DNA of 64,000 bases from Candidatus Gastranaerophilales bacterium (GTDB lineage: Bacteria > Cyanobacteriota > Vampirovibrionia > Gastranaerophilales > Gastranaerophilaceae): positions 3,096-67,095 of the forward strand of contig CAJULR010000015.1 in NCBI GenBank assembly GCA_910587375.1, in the 5' to 3' direction. Below are positions 25,173-33,129 of the stretch, one piece after another (position 1 is the first letter of the stretch; each line of letters begins with the position of its first letter). A program made the translations under genes and the position numbers. Below the pieces are notes generated by a model, which was given only the letters and a program-made list of their open reading frames with translations, did no database searches and was not told the origin of the DNA.

Positions 25173-26004
25173 CCTTGCAAAAAAGCTTGACGCAGAGATT
25201 ATTTGCGCCGATTCAAGAATTGTATATAAAGGATTAGACATTGTGAGTGCAAAACCCACGGTTGAAGAAACAGAGGGGGTTTTGCACCATTTAATAGACA
25301 TAAAAGAGCCCGTTGGAGAACCTTACAGCGCAGGGGATTTTTGCCTGGACGCCAAAAGGGCAATTGAAAAAATAAGGGCAAAAGGAAAACCTGTCATAAT
25401 TTCAGGGGGAACGTGGTTTTATATAAAATGTCTTTTGGATGAAACCGAGCTTTTACCTGTTTCATCTGATGTTAATTTAAGAGAAGAGCTTGAGAGCCTT
25501 GATAATATTACCCTTTGGCAGATGTTGGAAAAATTGGACAAGAAAAGAGCAGATGAAATTCACCCAAACAATAAAGAAAGGGTAATTCGCGCTTTAGAGA
25601 TGGTAAAAACCCTTGGAGGGGAGGTTTCAAGCGCAGAACGTTCTTTAAACAAGGAATATAACGCGCTTTGGTTTGCGCCGGATTTTATTAAAGAAGAAAA
25701 AAGGGATGAACTCTACAGAAGGATTGATTTTCGGGTGGATGAAATGGTAAAAGCCGGGCTATATTATGAATGGGAAAGAATGAAGGGAATTTGGGGCAGA
25801 ACAAAGGTTTTAGAGAACACAATCGGGTATAATGAATTTTTTGAACTCCAAGATGGGGTGTATTCAAGTGTTTATGAGGCTTTTGAAAAAATTAAGCAAA
25901 GGACGAGGAATTTTGCAAAAAGACAGCTGACATTTTTTAGGGGCGAAGAAAAAATTATTACTGTAAAAAATGAGGATGAGATTTTAGAACATTTGCCTTT
26001 ATAA
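25084..26004 (+). CDS. miaA: tRNA dimethylallyltransferase MiaA
   Basis: About 306 residues from the ATG at 25084 (an ATG at 25060 adds eight residues). It puts a dimethylallyl group on A37 of tRNAs reading UNN codons. P-loop VVTGPTASGKT, then CADSRIVYKGLDIVSAKPT, LHHLIDI, SAGDF and SGGTWFYIKCLL. The second motif lacks the usual Gln of DSxQxY and the GGTGLY motif is altered to GGTWFY, so it is a divergent member. The 5' end lies inside the upstream membrane-protein gene. Hfq or MutL genes are not next to it. Confidence 0.88.
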   Translation: MKKAKKTHLPFPIIVVTGPTASGKTKLSINLAKKLDAEIICADSRIVYKGLDIVSAKPTVEETEGVLHHLIDIKEPVGEPYSAGDFCLDAKRAIEKIRAKGKPVIISGGTWFYIKCLLDETELLPVSSDVNLREELESLDNITLWQMLEKLDKKRADEIHPNNKERVIRALEMVKTLGGEVSSAERSLNKEYNALWFAPDFIKEEKRDELYRRIDFRVDEMVKAGLYYEWERMKGIWGRTKVLENTIGYNEFFELQDGVYSSVYEAFEKIKQRTRNFAKRQLTFFRGEEKIITVKNEDEILEHLPL

Positions 26005-26015
26005 TTTTTGCTATG

Positions 26016-26211
26016 TGAGGTTTTTCATAATAATTTTTATACCGTTAGCATAAGCAATCTTAGAAGGTTTTAGCGAATGTATAAAGCGAGTATGTTTGAG
26101 CTTGTGCCTCCTTAGCTTGAGGCACAAGTGAGTTTGCGAGCAATAAAAAATGAGCTTAAAGCTTCTGATTGTGTTGCAGGCCCGGTATAAAAATTATTAT
26201 GAAAAACCTCA
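26016..26211. mobile_element. 196-bp near-palindromic element (MITE-like)
   Basis: Ends are a perfect 29-bp inverted repeat (26016-26044 and 26183-26211), outer bases TGAGG/CCTCA and inner bases ATACCG/CGGTAT. At the centre a perfect 10-bp stem CTTGTGCCTC/GAGGCACAAG closes on an 8-nt loop. The sequence in between also aligns with its own reverse complement with few mismatches, so the whole unit can fold as one long hairpin. No open frame, no target duplication that I can see. It occupies most of the 309-bp gap after miaA. Could be a non-autonomous transposon derivative or a structured RNA/terminator. Confidence 0.7.
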
Positions 26212-26313
26212 AACCCTCTTGCTTAACTTTTCTTTATATAATGGGCAATTTTAGGGTGTGTTTTGTTTTATTAAACTTGTGTATTACAAAGTGTGAAGGT
26301 TTATTAAAAGGCA

Positions 26314-27051
26314 ATGACAGCAGGGTTTAGTCCAACATATCAACCCCAATTCCAACCTCAAATACAGCCACAGCAATTTCAAAGCTACGGCCAGCCTGCT
26401 ATGCCATATCAAAACTATGGCGCGCCCCAGCCTGCAACACAATACAGCCAAACTTATACACAAGCTTCAGCGCAACAACCCATGCCGGCCCAATTTCAAA
26501 ATTCAGGATATAGCCCGGCACAAGCGCAATATCAACCCCAAAGCTATCCCCAAAATTATTACCTTCCGCAAACACCGGGCATTGTAAACTATGTGACACC
26601 TCCTGCCCAAAATATGCAAAATGCACCGCAAGGACAGCCGCAGGCTCTATCTCACATTCCTTATGAGGTAAACCCCCTAAATATGAATAGCGGATATAAC
26701 CCTGCAGCAATGCCACAATATGGAATGAATAGCGGAATGAATGCCCAAATGCCCGCGCCGGATATGCAAAATGCACAAGGACAAGGGGCTGCAATGAACG
26801 CGCAAGCACCAATAGAGCAACCGTTTTTGGATGTTGGCGTAGTTAATGCACCTGAAAATTTCTCAAAAACCCCTATTATTGACGATTTAAACAGAAGGGG
26901 CCAGGAAACCCCAAGAGAAACACCACCAAAATTAAGAGGCAAAAAAACACTCACCGCGGGCAACATAAGTGCAGCTTTAAGCTTGGGTTCCCTTGGAATA
27001 ATTTTAACAATGGGACTTTGCAAAATTCTAAAATTTATCAAACATAAGTAG
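26314..27051 (+). CDS. Q/P/N-rich protein with C-terminal membrane anchor
   Basis: 245 residues. The first ~160 are low complexity (Pro, Gln, Tyr, Asn, Met with repeats such as QPQFQPQIQPQQF and MNSGMNAQMP). A short ordered part follows, with FLDVGVVNAPENFSKTPIIDDLNRRG, and a C-terminal hydrophobic helix ISAALSLGSLGIILTMGLCKILKFIKHK. No cleavable signal. It is composed like the disordered N-terminal tails of the two large proteins encoded at 27868-32169. Function unknown; tail-anchored topology is inferred. Confidence 0.65.
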   Translation: MTAGFSPTYQPQFQPQIQPQQFQSYGQPAMPYQNYGAPQPATQYSQTYTQASAQQPMPAQFQNSGYSPAQAQYQPQSYPQNYYLPQTPGIVNYVTPPAQNMQNAPQGQPQALSHIPYEVNPLNMNSGYNPAAMPQYGMNSGMNAQMPAPDMQNAQGQGAAMNAQAPIEQPFLDVGVVNAPENFSKTPIIDDLNRRGQETPRETPPKLRGKKTLTAGNISAALSLGSLGIILTMGLCKILKFIKHK

Positions 27052-27143
27052 GATATGCGTTCTTTTTCTTGCTTAAATCATACATTATGACCTATAATAA
27101 ATTTATCAGGTTAATATTTTGATTAGGAAAGATTTAGCAAGTT

Positions 27144-27761
27144 ATGAAAAAATACGCTTTTACATTGGCTGAAACTCTTCTCACAATGACCATTATAGGC
27201 ATTTGTGCAGCCATGTTAATATCTACAATTAAAAATGTAAACCCATCAGGCCAGGCAGACGCCATTATGGCCAAAAAAGCAGTGACAACCTTTACTGACG
27301 GCACAAGACAGATAATGGTTCACTACGCAAAAAACTTTAAAATGAATGATCTTTATACGGATTCAGAAAAAACAAAAGCCTGCACAACCGCTGCTTGCCT
27401 ATTTGACCTTTATGGTAAATTCATTCAAATTTCAAAAACATTAGACGCAGATACCGCAGGAAACTTCGGAACCGGCGTTGGCGTATACGGTCAAGTATCA
27501 GACGGACTTGTTTTTGGTCTTAAATATGACCAAAAGTGTGCTATTGGCGAAACAATATTCACAGCACCGGCTTCTGGCGATGTAAGCGGCTCTGACCCCG
27601 TATCAACAACTGTTTCAGGCGCCTGCGGAATTATTTACTATGATGTAAACGGCAAAAAAGGTCCGAATATTGACGGCAAAGACAGGTTTGCAATGCCTAT
27701 ATTTAAAGCAACAGGGATAAGAATTCCTTCTCCGAAGGCAAGTACAACCACAACACCTTAA
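27144..27761 (+). CDS. type IV pilin-like / pseudopilin
   Basis: 205 residues. N terminus MKKYAFTLAETLLTMTIIGICAAML is a class III prepilin signal: short basic leader, processing before Phe6, Glu at +5 of the mature form and a ~20-residue hydrophobic helix. The periplasmic part has Cys pairs (KACTTAAC, and CAIGE...GACG) that could form disulfides, plus a DVNGKKGPNIDGKDRFAMPIF segment typical of bacterial pseudopilins. TTGCTT-18-TATAAT (-10 at 27092-27097) is a likely promoter. A strong bidirectional terminator follows. Confidence 0.8.
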   Translation: MKKYAFTLAETLLTMTIIGICAAMLISTIKNVNPSGQADAIMAKKAVTTFTDGTRQIMVHYAKNFKMNDLYTDSEKTKACTTAACLFDLYGKFIQISKTLDADTAGNFGTGVGVYGQVSDGLVFGLKYDQKCAIGETIFTAPASGDVSGSDPVSTTVSGACGIIYYDVNGKKGPNIDGKDRFAMPIFKATGIRIPSPKASTTTTP

Positions 27762-27786
27762 ACATAAGCTTTAAAAAGAATAAATT

Positions 27787-27828
27787 AAACCGGGCCCTTT
27801 TTTAGAAAAAACCTTAAAGGCCCGGTTT
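27787..27828. terminator. bidirectional terminator
   Basis: AAACCGGGCC (27787-27796) and GGCCCGGTTT (27819-27828), followed by TTTA. It separates the convergent pseudopilin and large membrane-protein genes and works in both directions by symmetry. Confidence 0.85.
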
Positions 27829-27867
27829 TTATAGAAAATAATGAAGAGTATTGCTTTTTTATTGACA

Positions 27868-30258
27868 TTATAGATATCTCATTGCCGCTTGTTCTGCTTT
27901 ATCTGCCTTTGCAAGCATAGCTTGAACATTCGGGTTTGTAACAGCTTCGCCCTGAGCTTGTGCTGCCGCTTGGGCTCCATCCCCTGAAAGCGCGGTAAAT
28001 GGCTTTGAAGACGGGATGTAAGACCTTGGAGGCTCTTGAATTTTATTCTGTGCAGGGCTTTGCGCAGGAGCCTGGGGTTGTTGATACTGCTGTGGCTGGC
28101 TGTAAGGATTTGTCATATTTGGGGCAGCAGGCTGCTGATATTGTGGAAATCCTTGTTGCGGTTGTTGATATTGTTGGGGTTGGCCCGGATATTGCTGGGG
28201 TTGAACCACGTTATTTGGATTATTTACATAGTTGTTTAAAATTGAACTTGGTGTAAATGTGCCAGGGGCTTGGGGAGTTCCCTGTGCCGGAGTATCAGGA
28301 ATTGAATTTGCAAGCTGGATTAAAATTGCAGGATTTTTTTGAATTGCAGCAAGCGCCTGCGGGTCGCTTTGAATTAGCTGGAGCACTTCAGGGTGTGCTT
28401 CAAGTTTTTTAGCCGCAGCTTCAAGCTGGATTTGAAGTTGTTTTTGTTGTTCTTCCTGCGCTTTTTTCGCTGCTTCTGTGTCTATATCATAGGGTTTTCC
28501 AAAGATTTTATTTACAACTTTTCTAATCGGGCCCATAAAGGCTGCTGATAATACCATTGAGATAAGGACAAATCTCATAGCGCCGCCGCCAAGGCCTTTA
28601 GCTTTTCTGAACAATACAACAGGAGCATTTAACAAAGCATTTTTGAACGGAAGTGCCTTTGGCGTTGCAACCCCTTTAATTACAGGGTCTAAGCCCATTC
28701 CAAAGAACTTACCGATTGCCCTTAGAGGACCTGCAAGAAGGCCGCCGCCTTGTTTTCTTGTTGTCATATTTGCTAAAGACGCAAGACCGTATGTTGTTCC
28801 AAACGCAAGAGGCATAGCCACCGTGAATGAACCAACACCTGATATTAAACCATCTGCTGCAGTTGCAATTTTTTGGTCTTTTGGAGCTTCCTGAACATTA
28901 TTAAACATACTGGGAAGTGCCATAAGAGAAATAAGAACCCCAGCGCCTGATTTATCGTTTACGAAGTTTGAAATACATTCTGTGGGAAGGAGAATTGATT
29001 TTTGAACCAATCTGCCCAAAGCAGTGTCTGCTGCTTGTCCTGTAATGACATTATATTTTATTAAGGCGTCACCAAGGTTTCCTCTGCCAATATGTTTCAC
29101 CGGCAAATGCAGTGCGTCAATTACTTTGTTTATGCCATTTACAGGCCACCAAGCAGTTTGAAAACCAATAGCAGCATTGCCAATTTTTTTAATGCCCTTG
29201 GCTTTTGAAAAACCGCTGTCCATTACAACACCAGTAAGGTTGCTTACATCAATACCCAACGGATTACTGTCGTCTAAACCGTTTATAATGCCGCTCTTAA
29301 GCTGGTTTAATATTTTATCTAAATTTTTCTTATTGATTTTTCCGTCTGTTCCTACACAGCCAAAATTTTGAGCGATTAAATCAGTTAATTTTTTGCAAAC
29401 TTCACCGTTTTCGCTGGTTTTAATGGTGTCATAAAGAGTTTCTGCCGCTTTTTCGCTTCCTACAAGCTTTTTCAAGGTATCAAGTGTGCCTGCTTTAGCT
29501 GCGTCATCTGAAAAATCAAGAGCAGTCTTTATAACATCAGGCGGAGTCATTTTAAATATTCTTTTTGCACCCTGCCCCTGGCCTTGTGCAATGTTCCATT
29601 TTGGGCCGGCTTTGTTATTTTTTAACGTTTCAATTACGTTATTTATCGTTTTGCTTTTCTTCAAAAATCTAACAACGCCTTCTTTTGCCCTTGAAAGGGC
29701 GCCTGTAATATTTTTATATGTATTATTGTTTAATAAAATATCATCAACTTTATTACCAAGACCTACCATGGTTTTTGTGGAAAGTTTGCTGTTTCCAAGT
29801 GCCGCAAGGGCAACTACCGTGGCAGCAGTTAAAGCTAAAGAAATAGCAGTTCTTTTAGGGTGATTTTTAAAATCTATCCCCATCATTTTCTTTATGGAAC
29901 CGAGCATTGAATTATCTTCAACATGCTCTGCAGCTTTTCCTGAAATTTCAACTGCGTCTTGTTTTAATTTTTCAGTGTCAACTGCGGTAAAATTTTGGTC
30001 ATTATATGCGGGATATCCCGGGTTTACACCGTAATTTGGCGCTTGCATTTGGTTTTGCTGCGGCGCTTGCGGCATTCCTTGCGGGTTTTGAGGCATTCCT
30101 TGCGGGTTTTGAGGCAAATTATTATACTGCTGAGCCGGATATCCTTGCTGTTGCGGCATTTGATATCCTTGTCCGTTATATCCCCATTGCCCCTGACCTT
30201 GATTGTATAAATAAGGGTTTTGTTGTTGATTAAATTGTTGGTTAAAGCCGTAAACCAT
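27868..30258 (-). CDS. large Q/N/P-rich multi-segment membrane protein A
   Basis: 796 residues. A disordered N-terminal tail (~100 residues rich in Q, N, P, G, Y) includes a tandem 21-bp DNA duplication. A core follows with hydrophobic stretches (TAISLALTAATVVALAALG; VLISLMALPSM; VAMPLAFGTTYGLA; MRFVLISMVLSAAFMGPI), and then a second disordered Q/P-rich tail with PSSILNNYVNNPNN and RSYIPSSKPF. No signal peptide and no known domain recognised. It is a clear paralogue of the next gene upstream, sharing GNSKLS, GRGNLGDALIKYNV, LLPTE-SNFVNDKS, NKIFGKPY and both C-terminal motifs. Possibly a surface, division or membrane-remodelling factor special to this lineage. Confidence 0.65.
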   Translation of the reverse strand: MVYGFNQQFNQQQNPYLYNQGQGQWGYNGQGYQMPQQQGYPAQQYNNLPQNPQGMPQNPQGMPQAPQQNQMQAPNYGVNPGYPAYNDQNFTAVDTEKLKQDAVEISGKAAEHVEDNSMLGSIKKMMGIDFKNHPKRTAISLALTAATVVALAALGNSKLSTKTMVGLGNKVDDILLNNNTYKNITGALSRAKEGVVRFLKKSKTINNVIETLKNNKAGPKWNIAQGQGQGAKRIFKMTPPDVIKTALDFSDDAAKAGTLDTLKKLVGSEKAAETLYDTIKTSENGEVCKKLTDLIAQNFGCVGTDGKINKKNLDKILNQLKSGIINGLDDSNPLGIDVSNLTGVVMDSGFSKAKGIKKIGNAAIGFQTAWWPVNGINKVIDALHLPVKHIGRGNLGDALIKYNVITGQAADTALGRLVQKSILLPTECISNFVNDKSGAGVLISLMALPSMFNNVQEAPKDQKIATAADGLISGVGSFTVAMPLAFGTTYGLASLANMTTRKQGGGLLAGPLRAIGKFFGMGLDPVIKGVATPKALPFKNALLNAPVVLFRKAKGLGGGAMRFVLISMVLSAAFMGPIRKVVNKIFGKPYDIDTEAAKKAQEEQQKQLQIQLEAAAKKLEAHPEVLQLIQSDPQALAAIQKNPAILIQLANSIPDTPAQGTPQAPGTFTPSSILNNYVNNPNNVVQPQQYPGQPQQYQQPQQGFPQYQQPAAPNMTNPYSQPQQYQQPQAPAQSPAQNKIQEPPRSYIPSSKPFTALSGDGAQAAAQAQGEAVTNPNVQAMLAKADKAEQAAMRYL
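30071..30112. repeat. tandem 21-bp duplication
   Basis: Two exact copies of a 21-bp unit starting GGCATTCCTTGCGGG, in frame, giving PQNPQGM twice in the disordered tail of the membrane protein. Confidence 0.8.
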
Positions 30259-30334
30259 AATAATCCTTGAAAATAAAAACTATACTATAATAAAAACCAA
30301 ACACAAAAAATTATTTACAATGTATATCAATTTA

Positions 30335-30352
30335 GGATTACATTTCTTAATA
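30335..30352 (-). promoter_or_regulatory. shared upstream element, copy 1
   Basis: Minus-strand TATTAAGAAATGTAATCC, 77 bp before the start at 30258. Downstream of it, GGTTTTTATTATAG provides the -10 region. An 18-bp near-identical copy lies 79 bp before the paralogous gene's start. Confidence 0.6.
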
Positions 30353-30378
30353 TTCGTTAATATTTAAAACGCTCGCCA

Positions 30379-32169
30379 CTATGCCTGGATTTGCCCTGAT
30401 ACAAAAGGCTTTGACGATGGAATATAGGTTCTTTTAGGCTCAAAATTACTGTCATTTTGTTCATAAGAAACCTGTGGGGCCATAGGGTTTAACCCCGGCC
30501 CAATATGGTTGTTTGGATTATTTAAATAATTTTGTAATATAGAACTTGGCACAAACCCTTGATTTTGAAGCCTTTGAGCTTCTTTTACTGCCTCTTCTTC
30601 GGGGTTGTATGGTTCTCCAAAAATTTTAGTTACAAACTTATCCACAGGGCTTAAAATAAGGCCTGCAAAGGCACTTTGTATTAAATAAAACCTTAACGCA
30701 CCGCCCATAATCCCTGTAGCCCCACCTATAAGACTTTTCTTGTTTAAGCCCATGTTAAAGAAATTACCCACAAGCTTTAAAGCTTTTGTAATTATGGTTG
30801 TTTCGCCTTTTGCCTTACTTAAGTTTCCAAGGGTTGCAAGTTTATAGGTGGCTCCGTATGCAAAAGGAGTAGCAATTACAAATGAAGCAATTGATGTTAA
30901 AAAGTTTCTTACGATTGTTCCTGCGCGTTTTTCTTTTGGCGCGTCTTGCACATCATTATACATATTCATCATTGAGCCGCATAAAAACAGACCAAATGTC
31001 GATTTGTCGTTTACAAAGTTTGACATTGTTTCTGTCGGGAAAAGAAGTGATTTTTGAACCAAAGAGGAAAGTTTATTGTCTGCAAATTCCCCGGCAGAAA
31101 TTCCGTATTTTATTAACGAATCACCAAGATTGCCTCTTCCTACGTTTTTCCACTCCTTGCCAAACAGCTTTGACACGCCAGAACCTATGATATTAAAGAT
31201 ATTTGCAGGCGCCCAGGAAGAAATTATATCGCCTCCCATAAGAACGTCTGTAAACTCGTTAACATTTAGGCCGTCAATTTCGCCTTTTTTTAAGGCGCAC
31301 AAAACGTTATATAACGCTCTTTTATCAATTTTTCCTTCTGCTCCTATGCAGTTAAAATTCTTTGCAATTGCAGAAACAAACTGTTTGCAGATTTCTTTAC
31401 TTGTAAGTCTGTTTCCTGCAGCATTTTGCCCGTTTCCTAAAATCAAGTTATAAAATTCATCCGCAACACTTGTTAAAACCTTACCGCTATCATCCAAAAC
31501 ATCAGCATTTCCGACTAATTTAGTCAAAGTTAAAACAGCGTCATCTTTTGAAAGTTTATCAAGGCTGCTTTTTATAATTGCAATAGGCGTGTTTTGGAAA
31601 ATACCAAAAATACCGCTGCCATAGCCCATAACGTTCCATTTTGCTTTTGCAGGGCGGTTTTTAAAGGTTTCTGCTATATTATTGCAGGTTTTTGGAGTAA
31701 TTTTCTTTATGCCTTCAGTTAAGAAATTTTTTCCTTGTTTAAAAAGGTTTGAAACGCCGGAAAGCGCGCCTCCTTTTCCTAAAACATCGTTAATATTTAA
31801 ACCAAGTTCTGTCATTTTATGCACGGAAAGCTTGCTGTTTCCAAGCCATGCAAGAAAAACAACGGTCGCCACAGTGAGTGCGGCAGATATAAAGGTCTTT
31901 TTGGGGTCATCTGAAATACCAAATTGGCTTTTTATAAGCTGAAGCGCCCAGGAAGTTTCAGTAGCCTTTTCCGCTTTATCAGACAACTTTTTTGCACCTT
32001 TTTCAAGTTTGTCTTTATCAATAAAACCAAAATCTTTCCAGGGGTTTGAAGAATCCACAGGCACACTTCCTGCGCCGTTAAAATTTCCGGGCATAAATTT
32101 ATTTGGCCTTTGCGGATATTGAGCGCCCGGGTATTGAATATTTGGATATTGAACGCCTGAACTTACCAT
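30379..32169 (-). CDS. large membrane protein B, paralogue of A
   Basis: 596 residues from the ATG at 32169 (AGGA upstream); an in-frame start at 32235 would read through the promoter. Layout as in protein A but with shorter tails: disordered YPN/YPG-rich start, hydrophobic stretches (TFISAALTVATVVFLAWLG, SIASFVIATPFAYGATYKLA, ALRFYLIQSAFAGLIL), then NKIFGEPY-type KIFGEPYNPEE, PSSILQNYLNNPNN and a C-terminal TYIPSSKPF. No known domain. The two genes are tandem with 120 bp between, each with its own promoter carrying the same upstream element, so duplication included the regulatory region. Confidence 0.65.
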   Translation of the reverse strand: MVSSGVQYPNIQYPGAQYPQRPNKFMPGNFNGAGSVPVDSSNPWKDFGFIDKDKLEKGAKKLSDKAEKATETSWALQLIKSQFGISDDPKKTFISAALTVATVVFLAWLGNSKLSVHKMTELGLNINDVLGKGGALSGVSNLFKQGKNFLTEGIKKITPKTCNNIAETFKNRPAKAKWNVMGYGSGIFGIFQNTPIAIIKSSLDKLSKDDAVLTLTKLVGNADVLDDSGKVLTSVADEFYNLILGNGQNAAGNRLTSKEICKQFVSAIAKNFNCIGAEGKIDKRALYNVLCALKKGEIDGLNVNEFTDVLMGGDIISSWAPANIFNIIGSGVSKLFGKEWKNVGRGNLGDSLIKYGISAGEFADNKLSSLVQKSLLFPTETMSNFVNDKSTFGLFLCGSMMNMYNDVQDAPKEKRAGTIVRNFLTSIASFVIATPFAYGATYKLATLGNLSKAKGETTIITKALKLVGNFFNMGLNKKSLIGGATGIMGGALRFYLIQSAFAGLILSPVDKFVTKIFGEPYNPEEEAVKEAQRLQNQGFVPSSILQNYLNNPNNHIGPGLNPMAPQVSYEQNDSNFEPKRTYIPSSKPFVSGQIQA

Positions 32170-32247
32170 TGACCATTCCTGAAAAAAGAACTTTATATTA
32201 TAAAAAACCATGCAGAAAAAAATTATTGACCGCATATACTCTTTTTG

Positions 32248-32265
32248 GGGTTACATTTCTTAATA
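32248..32265 (-). promoter_or_regulatory. shared upstream element, copy 2
   Basis: Minus-strand TATTAAGAAATGTAACCC, 79 bp before the start at 32169, with GGTTTTTTATAATAT as -10 region about 45 bp further on. A third core copy (TTAAGAAATGTAA) is at 9564-9576, 86 bp before the gene starting at 9478. Confidence 0.6.
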
Positions 32266-32337
32266 CTGCGCTTTATTATGGTATAATAAATTCATTAAAA
32301 ATTTAGGATAGATTTTAAAAATTGGGATAATAAAAAG

Positions 32338-33129
32338 GTGAAAATTGTTGTTTGCATAAAACAGGTTCCTGACACAAACGATGTTAAATGGAGCAAGGAA
32401 AATAACATTATAAGAGAAGGGCTTACAAACATTTTAAACCCATACGATGAGTATGCAATTCAGGCAGCGCTTGAAATTAAAAAGTTTAACCCTGATACAA
32501 AAATTACCCTGCTTTCAATGGGGCCATTATGCGCAAAAGAGGTGCTTGAATATGGGCTTGCACTTGGAGCGGACAACGGAATTTTACTTTCAGACAAAAG
32601 ATTTTCAGGCGCAGACACAAACGCCACCTCTAAAACCCTTGCTTGTGCTATAAAAAATATGGTGAAGGACTTTGATATTGTAATAACAGGCCAATTTGCA
32701 ACAGACGGCGACACAGCACAGACGGGACCTTCCCTTGCGCACCATTTAAATATTCCGGTTTTAACGTATGTGAAAAAAGTTTTAGATGTTGAAGAAAAAA
32801 AACTTGTTGCAAAATGCGAAAGAGAGAATAATATTTCAACATTTGAAGTTTCAACCCCCTGCGTGCTCTGTGTATTAAAAGGGTGTGCAAAATTATCAGA
32901 CCCAAAAATTGAAGATTACATAAAAGCACAGAAAAAAGAACTTCGAATGTTTAACGCGGATGACATTGAAATGGACATTGAAAAATGCGGAATTAAGGGC
33001 TCTCCAACCTTTGTGCAGAAGGCTTTTCGCCCGGAAATTTCAAGAAACTGTGTCACAATTGAAGGCAATTTTGCAAAAGAAATTTTATCACACATAAGGG
33101 AAGAAAATGGCAAGAAAGAAGAAGCATAA
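32338..33129 (+). CDS. etfB: electron transfer flavoprotein beta subunit
   Basis: 263 residues from a GTG. MKIVVCIKQVPDT, ILNPYDEYAIQAALEIK, GADNGILLSD and the AMP/FAD-site loop GQFATDGDTAQTGPSLAHHL are the standard EtfB/FixA features. With EtfA it accepts electrons from flavin dehydrogenases or takes part in flavin-based bifurcation; no dehydrogenase or quinone reductase gene is nearby to choose between these. A TATAAT lies at 32282-32287 in the intergenic region shared with the divergent membrane-protein gene. Confidence 0.93.
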   Translation: MKIVVCIKQVPDTNDVKWSKENNIIREGLTNILNPYDEYAIQAALEIKKFNPDTKITLLSMGPLCAKEVLEYGLALGADNGILLSDKRFSGADTNATSKTLACAIKNMVKDFDIVITGQFATDGDTAQTGPSLAHHLNIPVLTYVKKVLDVEEKKLVAKCERENNISTFEVSTPCVLCVLKGCAKLSDPKIEDYIKAQKKELRMFNADDIEMDIEKCGIKGSPTFVQKAFRPEISRNCVTIEGNFAKEILSHIREENGKKEEA

